Shown here piece after piece: positions 1-8,744 of a stretch of 64,000 nt of DNA. The notes under the pieces were generated by a model, which saw only the letters and a list, made by a program, of their open reading frames with translations, was not told the DNA's origin and made no database searches. The position numbers were made by a program, and so were the translations under genes. Each line of letters starts with the position of its first letter. The first letter of the stretch is position 1. Origin of the DNA: Psychrosphaera saromensis (lineage in GTDB: Bacteria > Pseudomonadota > Gammaproteobacteria > Enterobacterales > Alteromonadaceae); the NCBI RefSeq assembly GCF_002954545.1, contig NZ_MSCH01000003.1, forward strand, positions 2,085,991 through 2,149,990. The letters run 5' to 3'.

Positions 1-819
1 GCTAACGCTGACTACCGTCGCTATTCTGGCACATTGGGTAATTCAAAGTGGAATGTCACCACAGAATCAAAATTACAATGTGATTTAACTCACCAGATCC
101 CTAATTACGGCTACGCCATTTTTAAAAGTGAAGCGGGAAAAATTGTTAATTTAGGTTTTGAGTTAGACATGATGCGTTTACCTGCGGATTATAGTTTAGC
201 TAATATAGAATCGGTTCCACCTAATTGGCGTCCAGGAACCGCATCAAAACAAATTACAACTATGCAATGGCGCAAGCAATTCAATGGTGATGTTGATGAA
301 AATTCAGCTTGGGTGATGCTAACTGAATTAGAAAAAGGTTATTTCCCAACGTTATATTATTCTGACTGGCACAATAAAAGCGACCGAGTTGCAGTTGCGT
401 TATCGGCCACCAATTTTACCGATAGCTATTATAAGTTTTTAAACTGCATGGACAATTTGTTGAAATACAACTTTGTTGATATTGCTCAATTGGATTTAAA
501 TTTTGAATTTGGCGGTGCGGTTTTAGATAAGTCTTCAAAAGTAAAACTGGCTAAAGTGAGAGAATACTTAAAGTACGACAATGAAATCGAATCGATTACA
601 GTCAAAGCTTATAGCGATTCTTGGGGCGGACGTTGGAAAAACTTAGAGGTATCTATTAAGCGAGCGGAAGAAATAAAACAACTGCTTGTTGATGCGGGTA
701 TTCATGAAAGTAAAATAACCATTGAAGGTTTTGGTGAGAAACGTCATGTGGCATCAAACCAGAATGAACTAGGCCAACAAGCGAATAGACGTGTGATTGT
801 TGAAATGATTAAACCTTAA
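1..819 (+). CDS. motY: Sodium-driven flagellar motor protein MotY, 5'-truncated by the window edge
   Basis: The frame is open from the first base, so the true start lies outside the window; the TTG at 34 is internal. MotY forms the T ring of the polar flagellar motor and helps anchor the PomA/PomB stator in sodium-driven flagella. The visible 272 residues match recalled Vibrio MotY in order: an N-terminal domain with the LQCDLTHQIPNYG, PPNWRPG, FNGDVDENSAW and SELEKG-like blocks, a conserved Cys in the NLLKY region, then a C-terminal OmpA-like peptidoglycan-binding domain ending in QQANRRVIVEM. It is followed by a terminator shared with the convergent chemoreceptor gene. The family call is strong; only the signal peptide and first residues are missing. 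Confidence 0.88.
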   Translation, partial: ANADYRRYSGTLGNSKWNVTTESKLQCDLTHQIPNYGYAIFKSEAGKIVNLGFELDMMRLPADYSLANIESVPPNWRPGTASKQITTMQWRKQFNGDVDENSAWVMLTELEKGYFPTLYYSDWHNKSDRVAVALSATNFTDSYYKFLNCMDNLLKYNFVDIAQLDLNFEFGGAVLDKSSKVKLAKVREYLKYDNEIESITVKAYSDSWGGRWKNLEVSIKRAEEIKQLLVDAGIHESKITIEGFGEKRHVASNQNELGQQANRRVIVEMIKP

Positions 820-911
820 GTATTAGCACACTAAGTTAGCGTTACTACCATAAGCGACTGTATAAATTGGTGATAGGCTAAGAGGGCGTTAGTCGGTTGC
901 TATTTATAAAT

Positions 912-946
912 AAAAAAACCTAATCATTTATGATTAGGTTTTTTTG
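912..946. terminator. Bidirectional intrinsic terminator between motY and the chemoreceptor gene
   Basis: A perfect inverted repeat (AAAAAAACCTAATCA, loop TTTA, TGATTAGGTTTTTTT) has A runs on one side and T runs on the other, so it can terminate transcription from both directions. It lies midway between two convergent genes. Confidence 0.85.
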
Positions 947-974
947 TTTGAGTGATTTAATTCACCGTAAGTTA

Positions 975-3026
975 TTAGGATTTATTAGCGAGTTTCATGG
1001 CTCGTTTTTTTAATTCTTCCATCTGTGCATCAATACTAATGACATTGTTGAGTTTATAACTATCGATACTGTCGTCCATATCCATTGCCGAGGCGGCTAT
1101 GTTTTTAGCTTCATTCGCCACACTTTCCGCACCAATAACATTCTCACTAGATTGTTCATAAATGATTAGGATATTTTTATTCACTTCTAATATCGCATCA
1201 CTTTGATCGCTAGTATTCATAGATACTGAGTCAGTGACTTCTTGAATTGCAGCTATTTTATCAACGATTACGTTTAATACATTTTCTATTTGAGCCGCTT
1301 TTTCAGCGCCTGAAATTGCAAACTCTTTACCCACGTTAATAACCTCATAGGATGTAGTTGCACTTTCTTGTAACTCTAATACTAAACTAGATATCTCTTC
1401 TGTGGAGTCTTGGGTTCGTTTAGCTAAATTTCTAACTTCTTCTGCGACAACTGCAAAACCTCGTCCTTGTTCGCCGGCTCTTGCTGCTTCTATTGCGGCA
1501 TTTAATGCCAGTAAATTGGTTTGATCAGCAATTGATTTAATCAACTCTACCATTGACGATATATTACCAACTTTTTGATTGAGCTGCTCGATGGCTTCTG
1601 CAGAATTAGACATTTCATCGGCAGAACGTCTTATCACTGTAACTGCTTCTTCAACCGATTTTTTACCTGATTGAGATTCTTCTAATACTAAATTTACGTT
1701 AGCAGCGTTGTCTTTCATCGACTCAGAAATAACTTGTACATTGGTACTCATCTCTTCTGCAGCCGATGCGATAGTTTGAACATTTGCTTGTTGCAATAAC
1801 AAGTTAGATTGACTTTGACTAATGGCTATTGCGGTTTCATGGACAGAGACGGTAATATTTTTAGAGGTGTTACTAAACATAGTGAAGTCTTCACTAATCA
1901 AAGTTAATATTTTATTTACGTTGACGGCAATATTACCTAATTCATCTTCACTGATGACTTCAATAACCCGAGTTAAATCTTTATTTTCAAGTATGTAACT
2001 AATAGTCCCATCAATGGCAACGGATTGTCTTTTACGTAATCTTAATGCCATGAATAGTAAAGCTGTCGCAATTAGCCCAGCGGTTAAAATAAGACTTTGG
2101 CGTATTAAAAGTGACTGGGCTTCTTCTATACTTTCTATTGCCGTTTTATCAATTATATTCAGTAACTCAGTTTCCGTCTTTGCTTGTAACTCGATATATT
2201 TAGTCGATGCATTAAACCATTGGCTGGCCGATATATTATAATTGGAGTCTTGCGATCTTACTTTATTACGGAACTCTTCAACCGCTCTAGCTTCAGGAGC
2301 ATCAAAGGAGGCTTGTATTATTGCCATCAGCTTTTTTGGTGCAATTTCTAACGATTCTTTTTTAAACACGTCTTGTTTAGTGATCACCGTTAAATGCTTA
2401 TCGGATAATTCTCTAGAAAATTGGTCATTGGTAAATACGGTACTTAGTATTGCTCTTTCAATACCTAGCTTTTCTTTAAAACTACTTAAGTTGTAAACCG
2501 AAAATAGTTCGGTCGCAATAAGAGGGTCATAAGTATTCTTTGATGTTTGTACTACAAAGTGTAAACCTAGTTCGTTTAGTTCAGTGTATTGCGTAATGGC
2601 GGTTGATGAATTTATTGTTTTGGAATCAACCTTGTTTTGTAAGCTTTTAATTTGACTGTAGCCTTGGATAAATTCATCGACAATTTTTTTACCAGATGGG
2701 GTTACTGGTATTTCTTTTACTATTTTAATTAGCTGCTGAACGGATTTTTGTGTTGCGGTTCTTTGGTTTCGTAATTCATTTTTGTTCTTTTCTCCATTGG
2801 AGTTCATAAACCCAGCGGTATAACCTCTTTCTTTTTGTAATTCATGTACGACTGATAATACGGATTGAAGTACAACGACATCATGCTCAGTTTGAACAGC
2901 GTGTTGAATGACTACATTGGTTTTAATTAAATCCGCACTGATCACAAAAGTTAATAGCAAAACGGGGATTAATAGCACTTTGGTTAAGTGTTTAGACATT
3001 AACTTTGATAAGTTTTCTACATTCAT
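975..3026 (-). CDS. Methyl-accepting chemotaxis protein with NIT-type sensor domain
   Basis: Chemoreceptor of 683 residues. There is one membrane segment near residues 16-34, a long periplasmic helical region of about 270 residues, a second membrane segment near 308-328, a HAMP-like region ([16 protein letters not shown]), and a cytoplasmic signalling domain whose hairpin tip carries [20 protein letters not shown]. The periplasmic part contains [13 protein letters not shown], the signature of the NIT (nitrate/nitrite-sensing) helical domain, so a small-anion ligand is plausible, but that is inference. No C-terminal receptor pentapeptide for CheR/CheB tethering is visible. It is monocistronic, convergent with motY. 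The 185 bases after its start hold no gene. Confidence 0.88.
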   Translation of the reverse strand: MNVENLSKLMSKHLTKVLLIPVLLLTFVISADLIKTNVVIQHAVQTEHDVVVLQSVLSVVHELQKERGYTAGFMNSNGEKNKNELRNQRTATQKSVQQLIKIVKEIPVTPSGKKIVDEFIQGYSQIKSLQNKVDSKTINSSTAITQYTELNELGLHFVVQTSKNTYDPLIATELFSVYNLSSFKEKLGIERAILSTVFTNDQFSRELSDKHLTVITKQDVFKKESLEIAPKKLMAIIQASFDAPEARAVEEFRNKVRSQDSNYNISASQWFNASTKYIELQAKTETELLNIIDKTAIESIEEAQSLLIRQSLILTAGLIATALLFMALRLRKRQSVAIDGTISYILENKDLTRVIEVISEDELGNIAVNVNKILTLISEDFTMFSNTSKNITVSVHETAIAISQSQSNLLLQQANVQTIASAAEEMSTNVQVISESMKDNAANVNLVLEESQSGKKSVEEAVTVIRRSADEMSNSAEAIEQLNQKVGNISSMVELIKSIADQTNLLALNAAIEAARAGEQGRGFAVVAEEVRNLAKRTQDSTEEISSLVLELQESATTSYEVINVGKEFAISGAEKAAQIENVLNVIVDKIAAIQEVTDSVSMNTSDQSDAILEVNKNILIIYEQSSENVIGAESVANEAKNIAASAMDMDDSIDSYKLNNVISIDAQMEELKKRAMKLANKS

Positions 3027-3211
3027 TTAACGTACCTACATAGCAATTGATAAAAAAGTATAATTGGCAAAGTATGGTCGGTTATTGGTATTTTACTAGT
3101 TAGCGAGGTTTTTTTTTAGATTAATGCTTTTACTCATATTCTATTTATCGGTTTTAATTGGATCTTTTTAATAGCTCTTTTTATTAGAAAGGATATTAAT
3201 ATTAACTAATA

Positions 3212-4588
3212 TCAGTTCTTGCTTTTATTTCGCTTTAAAGCCCTAACTTGAAAACGAATCGGGGCAACAGACTTTATTAACCTATCAGATAGAGGACTTT
3301 GTTGGTTTAACATTAATGATGCTAAATGTTTTGCCATTAACGGAGCTGTCGTTAATCCTCTTGCGCCTAATCCTGTCATTATAAACAAGCCATGCAGATC
3401 TGAATTTGGATGTGTTGCATTGGCAAAGTTATGGCTGTTTTTTGTTTTTTTATCTTCTGCTGCCAAAGACCTGTTTACATTTTTCAGTTTATCCAAACGT
3501 TTTAATTTTCCATTATTTTGATCCACATTGTCCTTTACCCAGTAATTACTCATAACTTCGCCAACTATTGGATGGTGATCTTGGCTAGTCGCTCGTATCG
3601 CTGCATTTTGACCAATGATGTCATGCTCAGTTATTTGTCTGGCCCAATCTTGTTGTTCGTATACTTGTTGTAATTGGTCTAGGTTTTTAAGGTTATCCGC
3701 TGGGTTGCTGGTTTCATTGTTATTGCCACGCTCAAAAGTAGCGCCAAAACATTGTTGCTGGTTATGCGCTGGTGTCATGTAACCATTGTGGCAAAGAACG
3801 GTTTTTAGCTCAGATGCCATGCTTACTGGGTTTAAATGTGAAACTTGGCCACGGATAGGGATAATATCAAATTGCTGAGTCTGACTATATTGATTGGCTA
3901 AATGGCCGGAGCAAACGGCGACTTGATCAAATACACAGGGAATAAGTTCTGCATGGCTTTCTAGTTGCCATTTATCTTGTTCTGTTTGGTTTAACTTTGA
4001 TATATCTGTGTTTGCTTTGATTGAAAGATTAAAATTTGCAGTTAAATATTTAGCTGTGTTTTGGCAGAACTGTTGTGGCCAAATCCAACCACCATCTTTG
4101 AAATATAAGCTTGGGAAAGGTAAAGCTAGATTGGCACGATGTGAAGATTGTTCAGCTGAAATGAATTGGCCATGAGATGGCCATTCATTGGCTATTTGCT
4201 GTAAGCGCTCTACAAGTTCAGGAGTAAATGCTTGTTGTAATACGCCACACCATTGATGTGCAAAATTGACATTTATTGAGTTTATTTGTTTATAAAAATC
4301 AACAGAATAGGGGTAACATAAGTCATAAAGCTCAGCCAGTACCGAGAATTGTCCACCTTGTAATAGGGGATAAATAGCGCCTTGTTTATTACCCGAGCCA
4401 CGAGAACCTAAGCTCTCGTCACTGCAATACAGGGTAATGTCTAATTCTGGGACTAATGAGAATAACTGATAAGCCAAACATATTGATGATATTCCACCAC
4501 CGATAATAGCGATTTTGTGCTTTTTTTCTTTTGTGGGGCTATCAATAGGGGAATAACTCGCTGCACTTTTAAATAATTCGGCATTCAT
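3212..4588 (-). CDS. mnmC: FAD-dependent tRNA cmnm5s2U oxidoreductase domain of MnmC, stand-alone
   Basis: 458 residues matching only the C-terminal half of MnmC, which uses FAD to remove the carboxymethyl group from cmnm5(s2)U34 of tRNA. The dinucleotide-binding motif IAIIGGGISSICLAYQL starts near residue 26; the GSRGSGNKQGAIYPLL block, HQWCGVLQ, RGQVSHL, CHNGYMTP, ATSQDHHPIVGE and TGLGARGLTTAPL blocks follow, as in E. coli MnmC. The N-terminal methyltransferase domain (about 240 residues in E. coli) is absent: an in-frame stop lies four codons upstream and fabB starts divergently 228 bases away. A hydrophilic Lys/Asn-rich insertion sits near residues 350-395. It may work with a separate MnmD methyltransferase encoded elsewhere. 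Confidence 0.85.
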   Translation of the reverse strand: MNAELFKSAASYSPIDSPTKEKKHKIAIIGGGISSICLAYQLFSLVPELDITLYCSDESLGSRGSGNKQGAIYPLLQGGQFSVLAELYDLCYPYSVDFYKQINSINVNFAHQWCGVLQQAFTPELVERLQQIANEWPSHGQFISAEQSSHRANLALPFPSLYFKDGGWIWPQQFCQNTAKYLTANFNLSIKANTDISKLNQTEQDKWQLESHAELIPCVFDQVAVCSGHLANQYSQTQQFDIIPIRGQVSHLNPVSMASELKTVLCHNGYMTPAHNQQQCFGATFERGNNNETSNPADNLKNLDQLQQVYEQQDWARQITEHDIIGQNAAIRATSQDHHPIVGEVMSNYWVKDNVDQNNGKLKRLDKLKNVNRSLAAEDKKTKNSHNFANATHPNSDLHGLFIMTGLGARGLTTAPLMAKHLASLMLNQQSPLSDRLIKSVAPIRFQVRALKRNKSKN

Positions 4589-4724
4589 CTTTTGGACTTA
4601 ATGTTGATTTAACGTAATTAATTACTTGGGAGTAGGTATAAACAAGGGACATGGTAGCCCCTAAATATAACAAAGGTAACCTGTTTTTTTAGATTTAATC
4701 GTCAATGTGTCGCGCTAATTTTTA

Positions 4725-4748
4725 TTCAGCTAACACTTGTTCGCTGAA
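4725..4748. promoter_or_regulatory. Imperfect palindrome upstream of fabB, FabR-like operator
   Basis: A 24-base palindrome with arms TTCAGC...GCTGAA and core AACA-CT-TGTT has two mismatched pairs. It resembles the recalled FabR site layout AGCG-ACA-NN-TGT-CGCT that controls fabA/fabB in gammaproteobacteria. It sits about 70 bases before the fabB start, ahead of a possible -10 (TAGAAT near 4774). The regulator assignment is inference. Confidence 0.5.
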
Positions 4749-4816
4749 ATTAGACCAGTTAAGATAAAAATACAGGTAGAATACAGAAAATTTTAAGTCT
4801 CACTTAGGAATTCAGA

Positions 4817-6025
4817 ATGAAAAGAGCCGTTATTACAGGTTTAGGTATTGTTTCAAGTATTGGTAACAATAAAGCAGAAGTATTGGAAAGTTTAAAAACT
4901 GGAAAATCAGGTATTACTGCATCGGAGCAATTTAAAGAATATAACTTACGTTCACAAGTATCTGGCAGCATCGACCTAGATGTTACTCAGCTTATTGACC
5001 GTAAAGCGATGCGTTTTATGGGTGAAGCTTCTGCTTATGCTTATATCGCCATGCAAGAAGCAATTGATGATTCAGGTTTAACGGATGAGCAAGTATCTAA
5101 TCCTCGTACTGGTTTATTAGCTGGTTCTGGTGGTGGGTCTTCTAAAAACCAAATAATCGCGTGTGATATTTTACGTGAAAAAGGCGTTAAACGTGTAGGT
5201 CCTTACCAAGTACCTCGTACTATGAGCAGTACTTGTTCTGCAACATTGGCAACTCCGTTTAAAATTAAAGGCATTAACTATTCAATCAGTTCAGCTTGTG
5301 CCACGTCTTCACATTGTATTGGTGCTGCATTAGAGCAAATCCAACTTGGTAAACAAGATATTGTTTTTGCCGGTGGCGGTGAAGAAGTTGATTGGACATT
5401 AGCGGGTATGTTTGACGCTATGGGTGCGTTATCGACTAAATATAATGATACGCCTGAACTTGCTTCGCGTACTTATGATGCAGATCGTGACGGATTCGTT
5501 ATTTCTGGCGGCGGCGGTATGGTTGTTGTTGAAGAATATGAGCATGCTGTGGCTCGTGGCGCTAAAATTTATGCTGAAATCGTAGGTTATGGTGCAACGT
5601 CTGATGGTTATGACATGGTTGCTCCATCAGGTGAAGGCGCTGAGCGTTGTATGAGAATGGCGCTTGAGACAGTTAAAGGTCCAGTTGATTACTTAAATAC
5701 TCATGGTACAAGTACACCAGTGGGGGACGTTAAAGAACTAGGCGCTATTCAAAACGTATTTGGTGGTAATTCACCAATGATCAGTGCGACTAAAGCAATG
5801 ACAGGTCATGCACTTGGTGCAGCTGGCGTTCATGAAGCAATCTACAGCTTATTAATGATGGAAAACAAATTTGTTGCCCCATCTATTAATATTTCAAACT
5901 TAGATGAACAAGCGGAAGGTTTGAACATTATCACGACTGCGACAGATGCTGAGATTACAACCGCAATGTCTAACAGCTTTGGTTTTGGTGGCACAAATGC
6001 CACATTAGTATTCCAAAAAGTATAA
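4817..6025 (+). CDS. fabB: Beta-ketoacyl-ACP synthase I
   Basis: Condensing enzyme of type II fatty acid synthesis, 402 residues, the normal FabB length. It elongates acyl-ACP with malonyl-ACP and is needed for unsaturated fatty acid synthesis. The active-site Cys is C161 in [10 protein letters not shown]; the two catalytic His residues are in NTHGTSTP and in [12 protein letters not shown]; the C-terminal [11 protein letters not shown] glycine loop is present. The start is ATG preceded by TTAGGA. It stands alone, divergent from mnmC, with its own terminator. The palindrome upstream suggests control by FabR-like repression. Confidence 0.95.
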   Translation: MKRAVITGLGIVSSIGNNKAEVLESLKTGKSGITASEQFKEYNLRSQVSGSIDLDVTQLIDRKAMRFMGEASAYAYIAMQEAIDDSGLTDEQVSNPRTGLLAGSGGGSSKNQIIACDILREKGVKRVGPYQVPRTMSSTCSATLATPFKIKGINYSISSACATSSHCIGAALEQIQLGKQDIVFAGGGEEVDWTLAGMFDAMGALSTKYNDTPELASRTYDADRDGFVISGGGGMVVVEEYEHAVARGAKIYAEIVGYGATSDGYDMVAPSGEGAERCMRMALETVKGPVDYLNTHGTSTPVGDVKELGAIQNVFGGNSPMISATKAMTGHALGAAGVHEAIYSLLMMENKFVAPSINISNLDEQAEGLNIITTATDAEITTAMSNSFGFGGTNATLVFQKV

Positions 6026-6130
6026 CGACTGTTTTAACACCAAGCTCAAAGTTTGATCTTGGCTGTTAAAATTAGCTGTTAAAATTAACCATCTAAATTT
6101 AGTTATTAAATTGAAATTTATTTGGTTCTT

Positions 6131-6168
6131 AAAAACCTGAAATATCGTATGATGTTTCAGGTTTTTTT
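6131..6168 (+). terminator. Intrinsic terminator after fabB
   Basis: Stem AAAAACCTGAAA / TTTCAGGTTTTT with a 12-base loop, followed by a T run, lies about 105 bases after the fabB stop and just before pdxB. Confidence 0.8.
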
Positions 6169-6190
6169 ATAGCTTTGAAAAAGATGACGA

Positions 6191-7324
6191 ATGAATATAT
6201 TTATAGATGAAAACATTCCTTACGCTGACGACTTTTTTTCTGACATAGGTGAGATAACTCGCTTTGCCGGACGTGAGTTAACCGCAGAACAAATGACTCA
6301 TGCCGATATTCTGTTAGTTCGTTCTATCACTAAGGTTAACCAGACGTTGTTATCACAAGCGGATAAGTTATCTTTTGTGGGGACGGCAACCATAGGTGAA
6401 GATCATATAGATAAAACCTTGTTAGCAAACAAGGGCGTTACATTCACCTCTGCACCAGGTTGTAATGCGGTCTCGGTGGCTGAATATGTTATTTCATCCT
6501 TATATGTACTGGCCGAAAAATATCATTTTGATTTATTAACAAAAACCGTCGCTATTGTTGGTGTGGGTAATATCGGCAAGGCGTTACAGAAAAAGTTAAC
6601 GGCATTAGGCATTAACTTATTGTTATGCGATCCCGTCAGAGAGCAAACGGAAGATGGGTTTGTTTCATTAGATTACGCGTTAACGCATGCCGACGTTGTC
6701 ACTTTCCATACCCCGTTAACCGCAAACGGTGACCACCCGAGTTTTCATTTATTAAATGAGGCAAATATTCAATTATTAAAACAAGACGTATGTTTAATAA
6801 ATGCAAGTCGTGGGGAAGTGATTGATAACCAAGCTCTGTTAAATGAAATATACCGTCGAGATAAAAACCAAGAATTAACCATTAAGCTGGTATTAGATGT
6901 TTGGGAGAATGAACCTAATCCGCTATTAGAGCTTATTGAATATACCGACATTGCAAGTGCCCATATTGCAGGGTACAGCTTAGAGGGTAAAGCCCGTGGC
7001 ACAGAAATGCTATATCAAGCAGTGTGTCAGCATTTGAATTTACCCGTCGTTAAAAAATTAGATGAGTTATTACCAATTCCAAGCGTTACTCAGCTAACGT
7101 TAAACAACCAAGAACAAGACGTGAATCAATTGAAGCAGGTGATCCATTTAGTTTATGACCCAAGACGAGATGATGCTTTATTTAGAAATTTACTCGCGGT
7201 AAAAGGCTTTGATTGGCTACGTAAAAACTACCCAATGAGACGCGAATGGTCATCGTTGAAATTAGAACGCATATCTAATAATCAAAAAGGATTAAATTAT
7301 TTGCAAATAGGGTTTGACGTTTAG
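6191..7324 (+). CDS. pdxB: Erythronate-4-phosphate dehydrogenase
   Basis: Second enzyme of the DXP-dependent pyridoxal 5'-phosphate pathway; it oxidises 4-phosphoerythronate with NAD. It has 377 residues and the D-2-hydroxyacid dehydrogenase layout: an N-terminal MNIFIDENIPYADDFF block typical of PdxB, VGTATIGEDHID, the NAD-binding motif VGVGNIGKAL near residue 123, the catalytic Arg in NASRGEVID, a Glu in the WENEPNP block, and the catalytic His in SAHIAGYSLEGKARG. The C-terminal PdxB dimerisation domain follows. The gene order pdxB-asd-fimV-truA is the classical one, with asd in the place E. coli uses for usg. Confidence 0.93.
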   Translation: MNIFIDENIPYADDFFSDIGEITRFAGRELTAEQMTHADILLVRSITKVNQTLLSQADKLSFVGTATIGEDHIDKTLLANKGVTFTSAPGCNAVSVAEYVISSLYVLAEKYHFDLLTKTVAIVGVGNIGKALQKKLTALGINLLLCDPVREQTEDGFVSLDYALTHADVVTFHTPLTANGDHPSFHLLNEANIQLLKQDVCLINASRGEVIDNQALLNEIYRRDKNQELTIKLVLDVWENEPNPLLELIEYTDIASAHIAGYSLEGKARGTEMLYQAVCQHLNLPVVKKLDELLPIPSVTQLTLNNQEQDVNQLKQVIHLVYDPRRDDALFRNLLAVKGFDWLRKNYPMRREWSSLKLERISNNQKGLNYLQIGFDV

Positions 7325-7386
7325 ACGTCTAGACGGTAGTTTTAGTGCAAAAGCACTAACCAATAAAAATAATTGTTTATGACCCC

Positions 7387-7431
7387 TTTAACTTAAGTAA
7401 GTAACTATCTAAGTTATTTACTTAAGTTAAA
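7387..7431. promoter_or_regulatory. 20-bp hairpin in the pdxB-asd gap
   Basis: Two 20-base arms (positions 7387-7406 and 7412-7431) pair completely except for one G-T, around the loop ATCTA. No T run follows, so it is not a standard terminator. It ends 35 bases before the asd start and would lie in the asd leader if transcription begins upstream. Its role is unknown. Confidence 0.6.
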
Positions 7432-7466
7432 CCGGGATAAACATCATTCAACAGCAGAGTATTAAA

Positions 7467-8486
7467 ATGTCAGAACAAAAATATAATGTCGCAATATTAG
7501 GTGCCACTGGTTTAGTTGGTCAAAATCTAATAGAAATTTTAGAACAAAGAAATTTTCCAGTAGGGGAATTGTTTCCTTTAGCTAGTGCTCGTTCAGCCGG
7601 TTCGACAGTTAAATTTAAGGGAAAAGACGTTGAAGTACTAAATGTTGATGATTTTGATTGGACTAAAGCCCAAATAGGATTATTTTCTGCTGGTGGTGAT
7701 GTTTCAGCTAAATACGCACCTATTGCCGCTGAGCAAGGTTGTGTGGTTATTGATAACACGTCACATTTCCGTTATGAACCAGATATTCCTTTAGTTATTC
7801 CTGAAGTTAACCCACAAGCGGTTGCTGATTTCAGAAACAGAAATATTATTGCTAACCCTAACTGCTCTACAATCCAAATGTTAGTGGCGTTAAAACCAAT
7901 CCATGACGCATACGGTATTGACCGTATTAATGTGTGTACTTACCAGTCAGTAAGTGGCGCTGGCAAGTCAGCCGTAGATGAATTAGTTGGGCAAACCGCA
8001 CAATTAATGAATGGCCGTCCAGTTGAGTCTAAAATATTCCCAATGCAAATGGCGTTTAACGTTATTCCTCAAATTGATGTGTTTGAAGATAACGGCTACA
8101 CCAAAGAAGAAATGAAAATGGTGTGGGAAACTCATAAAATATTTGGCGATGACTCTATTGGCGTTAACCCAACGGCAGTACGTGTACCGGTATTTTACGG
8201 TCATGCTGAAGCAATACATTTAGAATTACGTCAACCGGTTACCGCTGACGATATAAAAAATGTGCTTGAGCAAGCTCCTGGCGTAACCTTAATGCCTGAT
8301 GATGCAGACTATCCAACGCAAGTGACGCACGCAAGTGGACAAGACACTACGTTTGTTGGTCGTGTTCGTGAAGATATTTCACATCCAAATGGTATTAACT
8401 TATGGGTTGTGGCTGACAATATTCGTAAAGGTGCAGCAACAAATAGTATTCAAATAGCAGAAGTACTTATTGCTGATTATCTATAA
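7467..8486 (+). CDS. asd: Aspartate-semialdehyde dehydrogenase
   Basis: Reduces beta-aspartyl phosphate with NADPH, the branch-point step towards lysine, diaminopimelate, threonine and methionine. It has 339 residues with the N-terminal nucleotide-binding motif GATGLVGQN, the catalytic Cys (C133) in ANPNCSTIQ, and the YGHAEAIHLEL block with the active-site His. E. coli carries the degenerate paralogue usg at this locus; retention of the Cys here indicates an active enzyme. A 20-bp hairpin lies 35 bases before the start, and a strong terminator follows the stop, so asd is probably its own transcription unit or the end of a pdxB-asd unit. Confidence 0.94.
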   Translation: MSEQKYNVAILGATGLVGQNLIEILEQRNFPVGELFPLASARSAGSTVKFKGKDVEVLNVDDFDWTKAQIGLFSAGGDVSAKYAPIAAEQGCVVIDNTSHFRYEPDIPLVIPEVNPQAVADFRNRNIIANPNCSTIQMLVALKPIHDAYGIDRINVCTYQSVSGAGKSAVDELVGQTAQLMNGRPVESKIFPMQMAFNVIPQIDVFEDNGYTKEEMKMVWETHKIFGDDSIGVNPTAVRVPVFYGHAEAIHLELRQPVTADDIKNVLEQAPGVTLMPDDADYPTQVTHASGQDTTFVGRVREDISHPNGINLWVVADNIRKGAATNSIQIAEVLIADYL

Positions 8487-8502
8487 TTTACACTAGATAG
8501 AA

Positions 8503-8540
8503 CAAGGCCTCTTTAATAAAACTAAAGAGGCCTTTTTTTT
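8503..8540 (+). terminator. Intrinsic terminator after asd
   Basis: Stem AAGGCCTCTTTA / TAAAGAGGCCTT with a short AT loop and an eight-base T run lies 17 bases after the asd stop. Confidence 0.9.
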
Positions 8541-8744
8541 GGTCGATATAATATGCGTAATAAAGTATTTTTAGGCTAGATTCATAATAGTAAGTTTTAT
8601 TTCGAATAAAACTGGTATGTGCTTTGCTTTGAAAATGTATTAGTGTTTAAATTTACTTGTATTTTGATCTCCTGAGTGCTGTAATTTTTATTGTAACTCG
8701 GTAATTCGTCTATCATTTTTGTAAAATATTTTGGAAGTTAGTTA

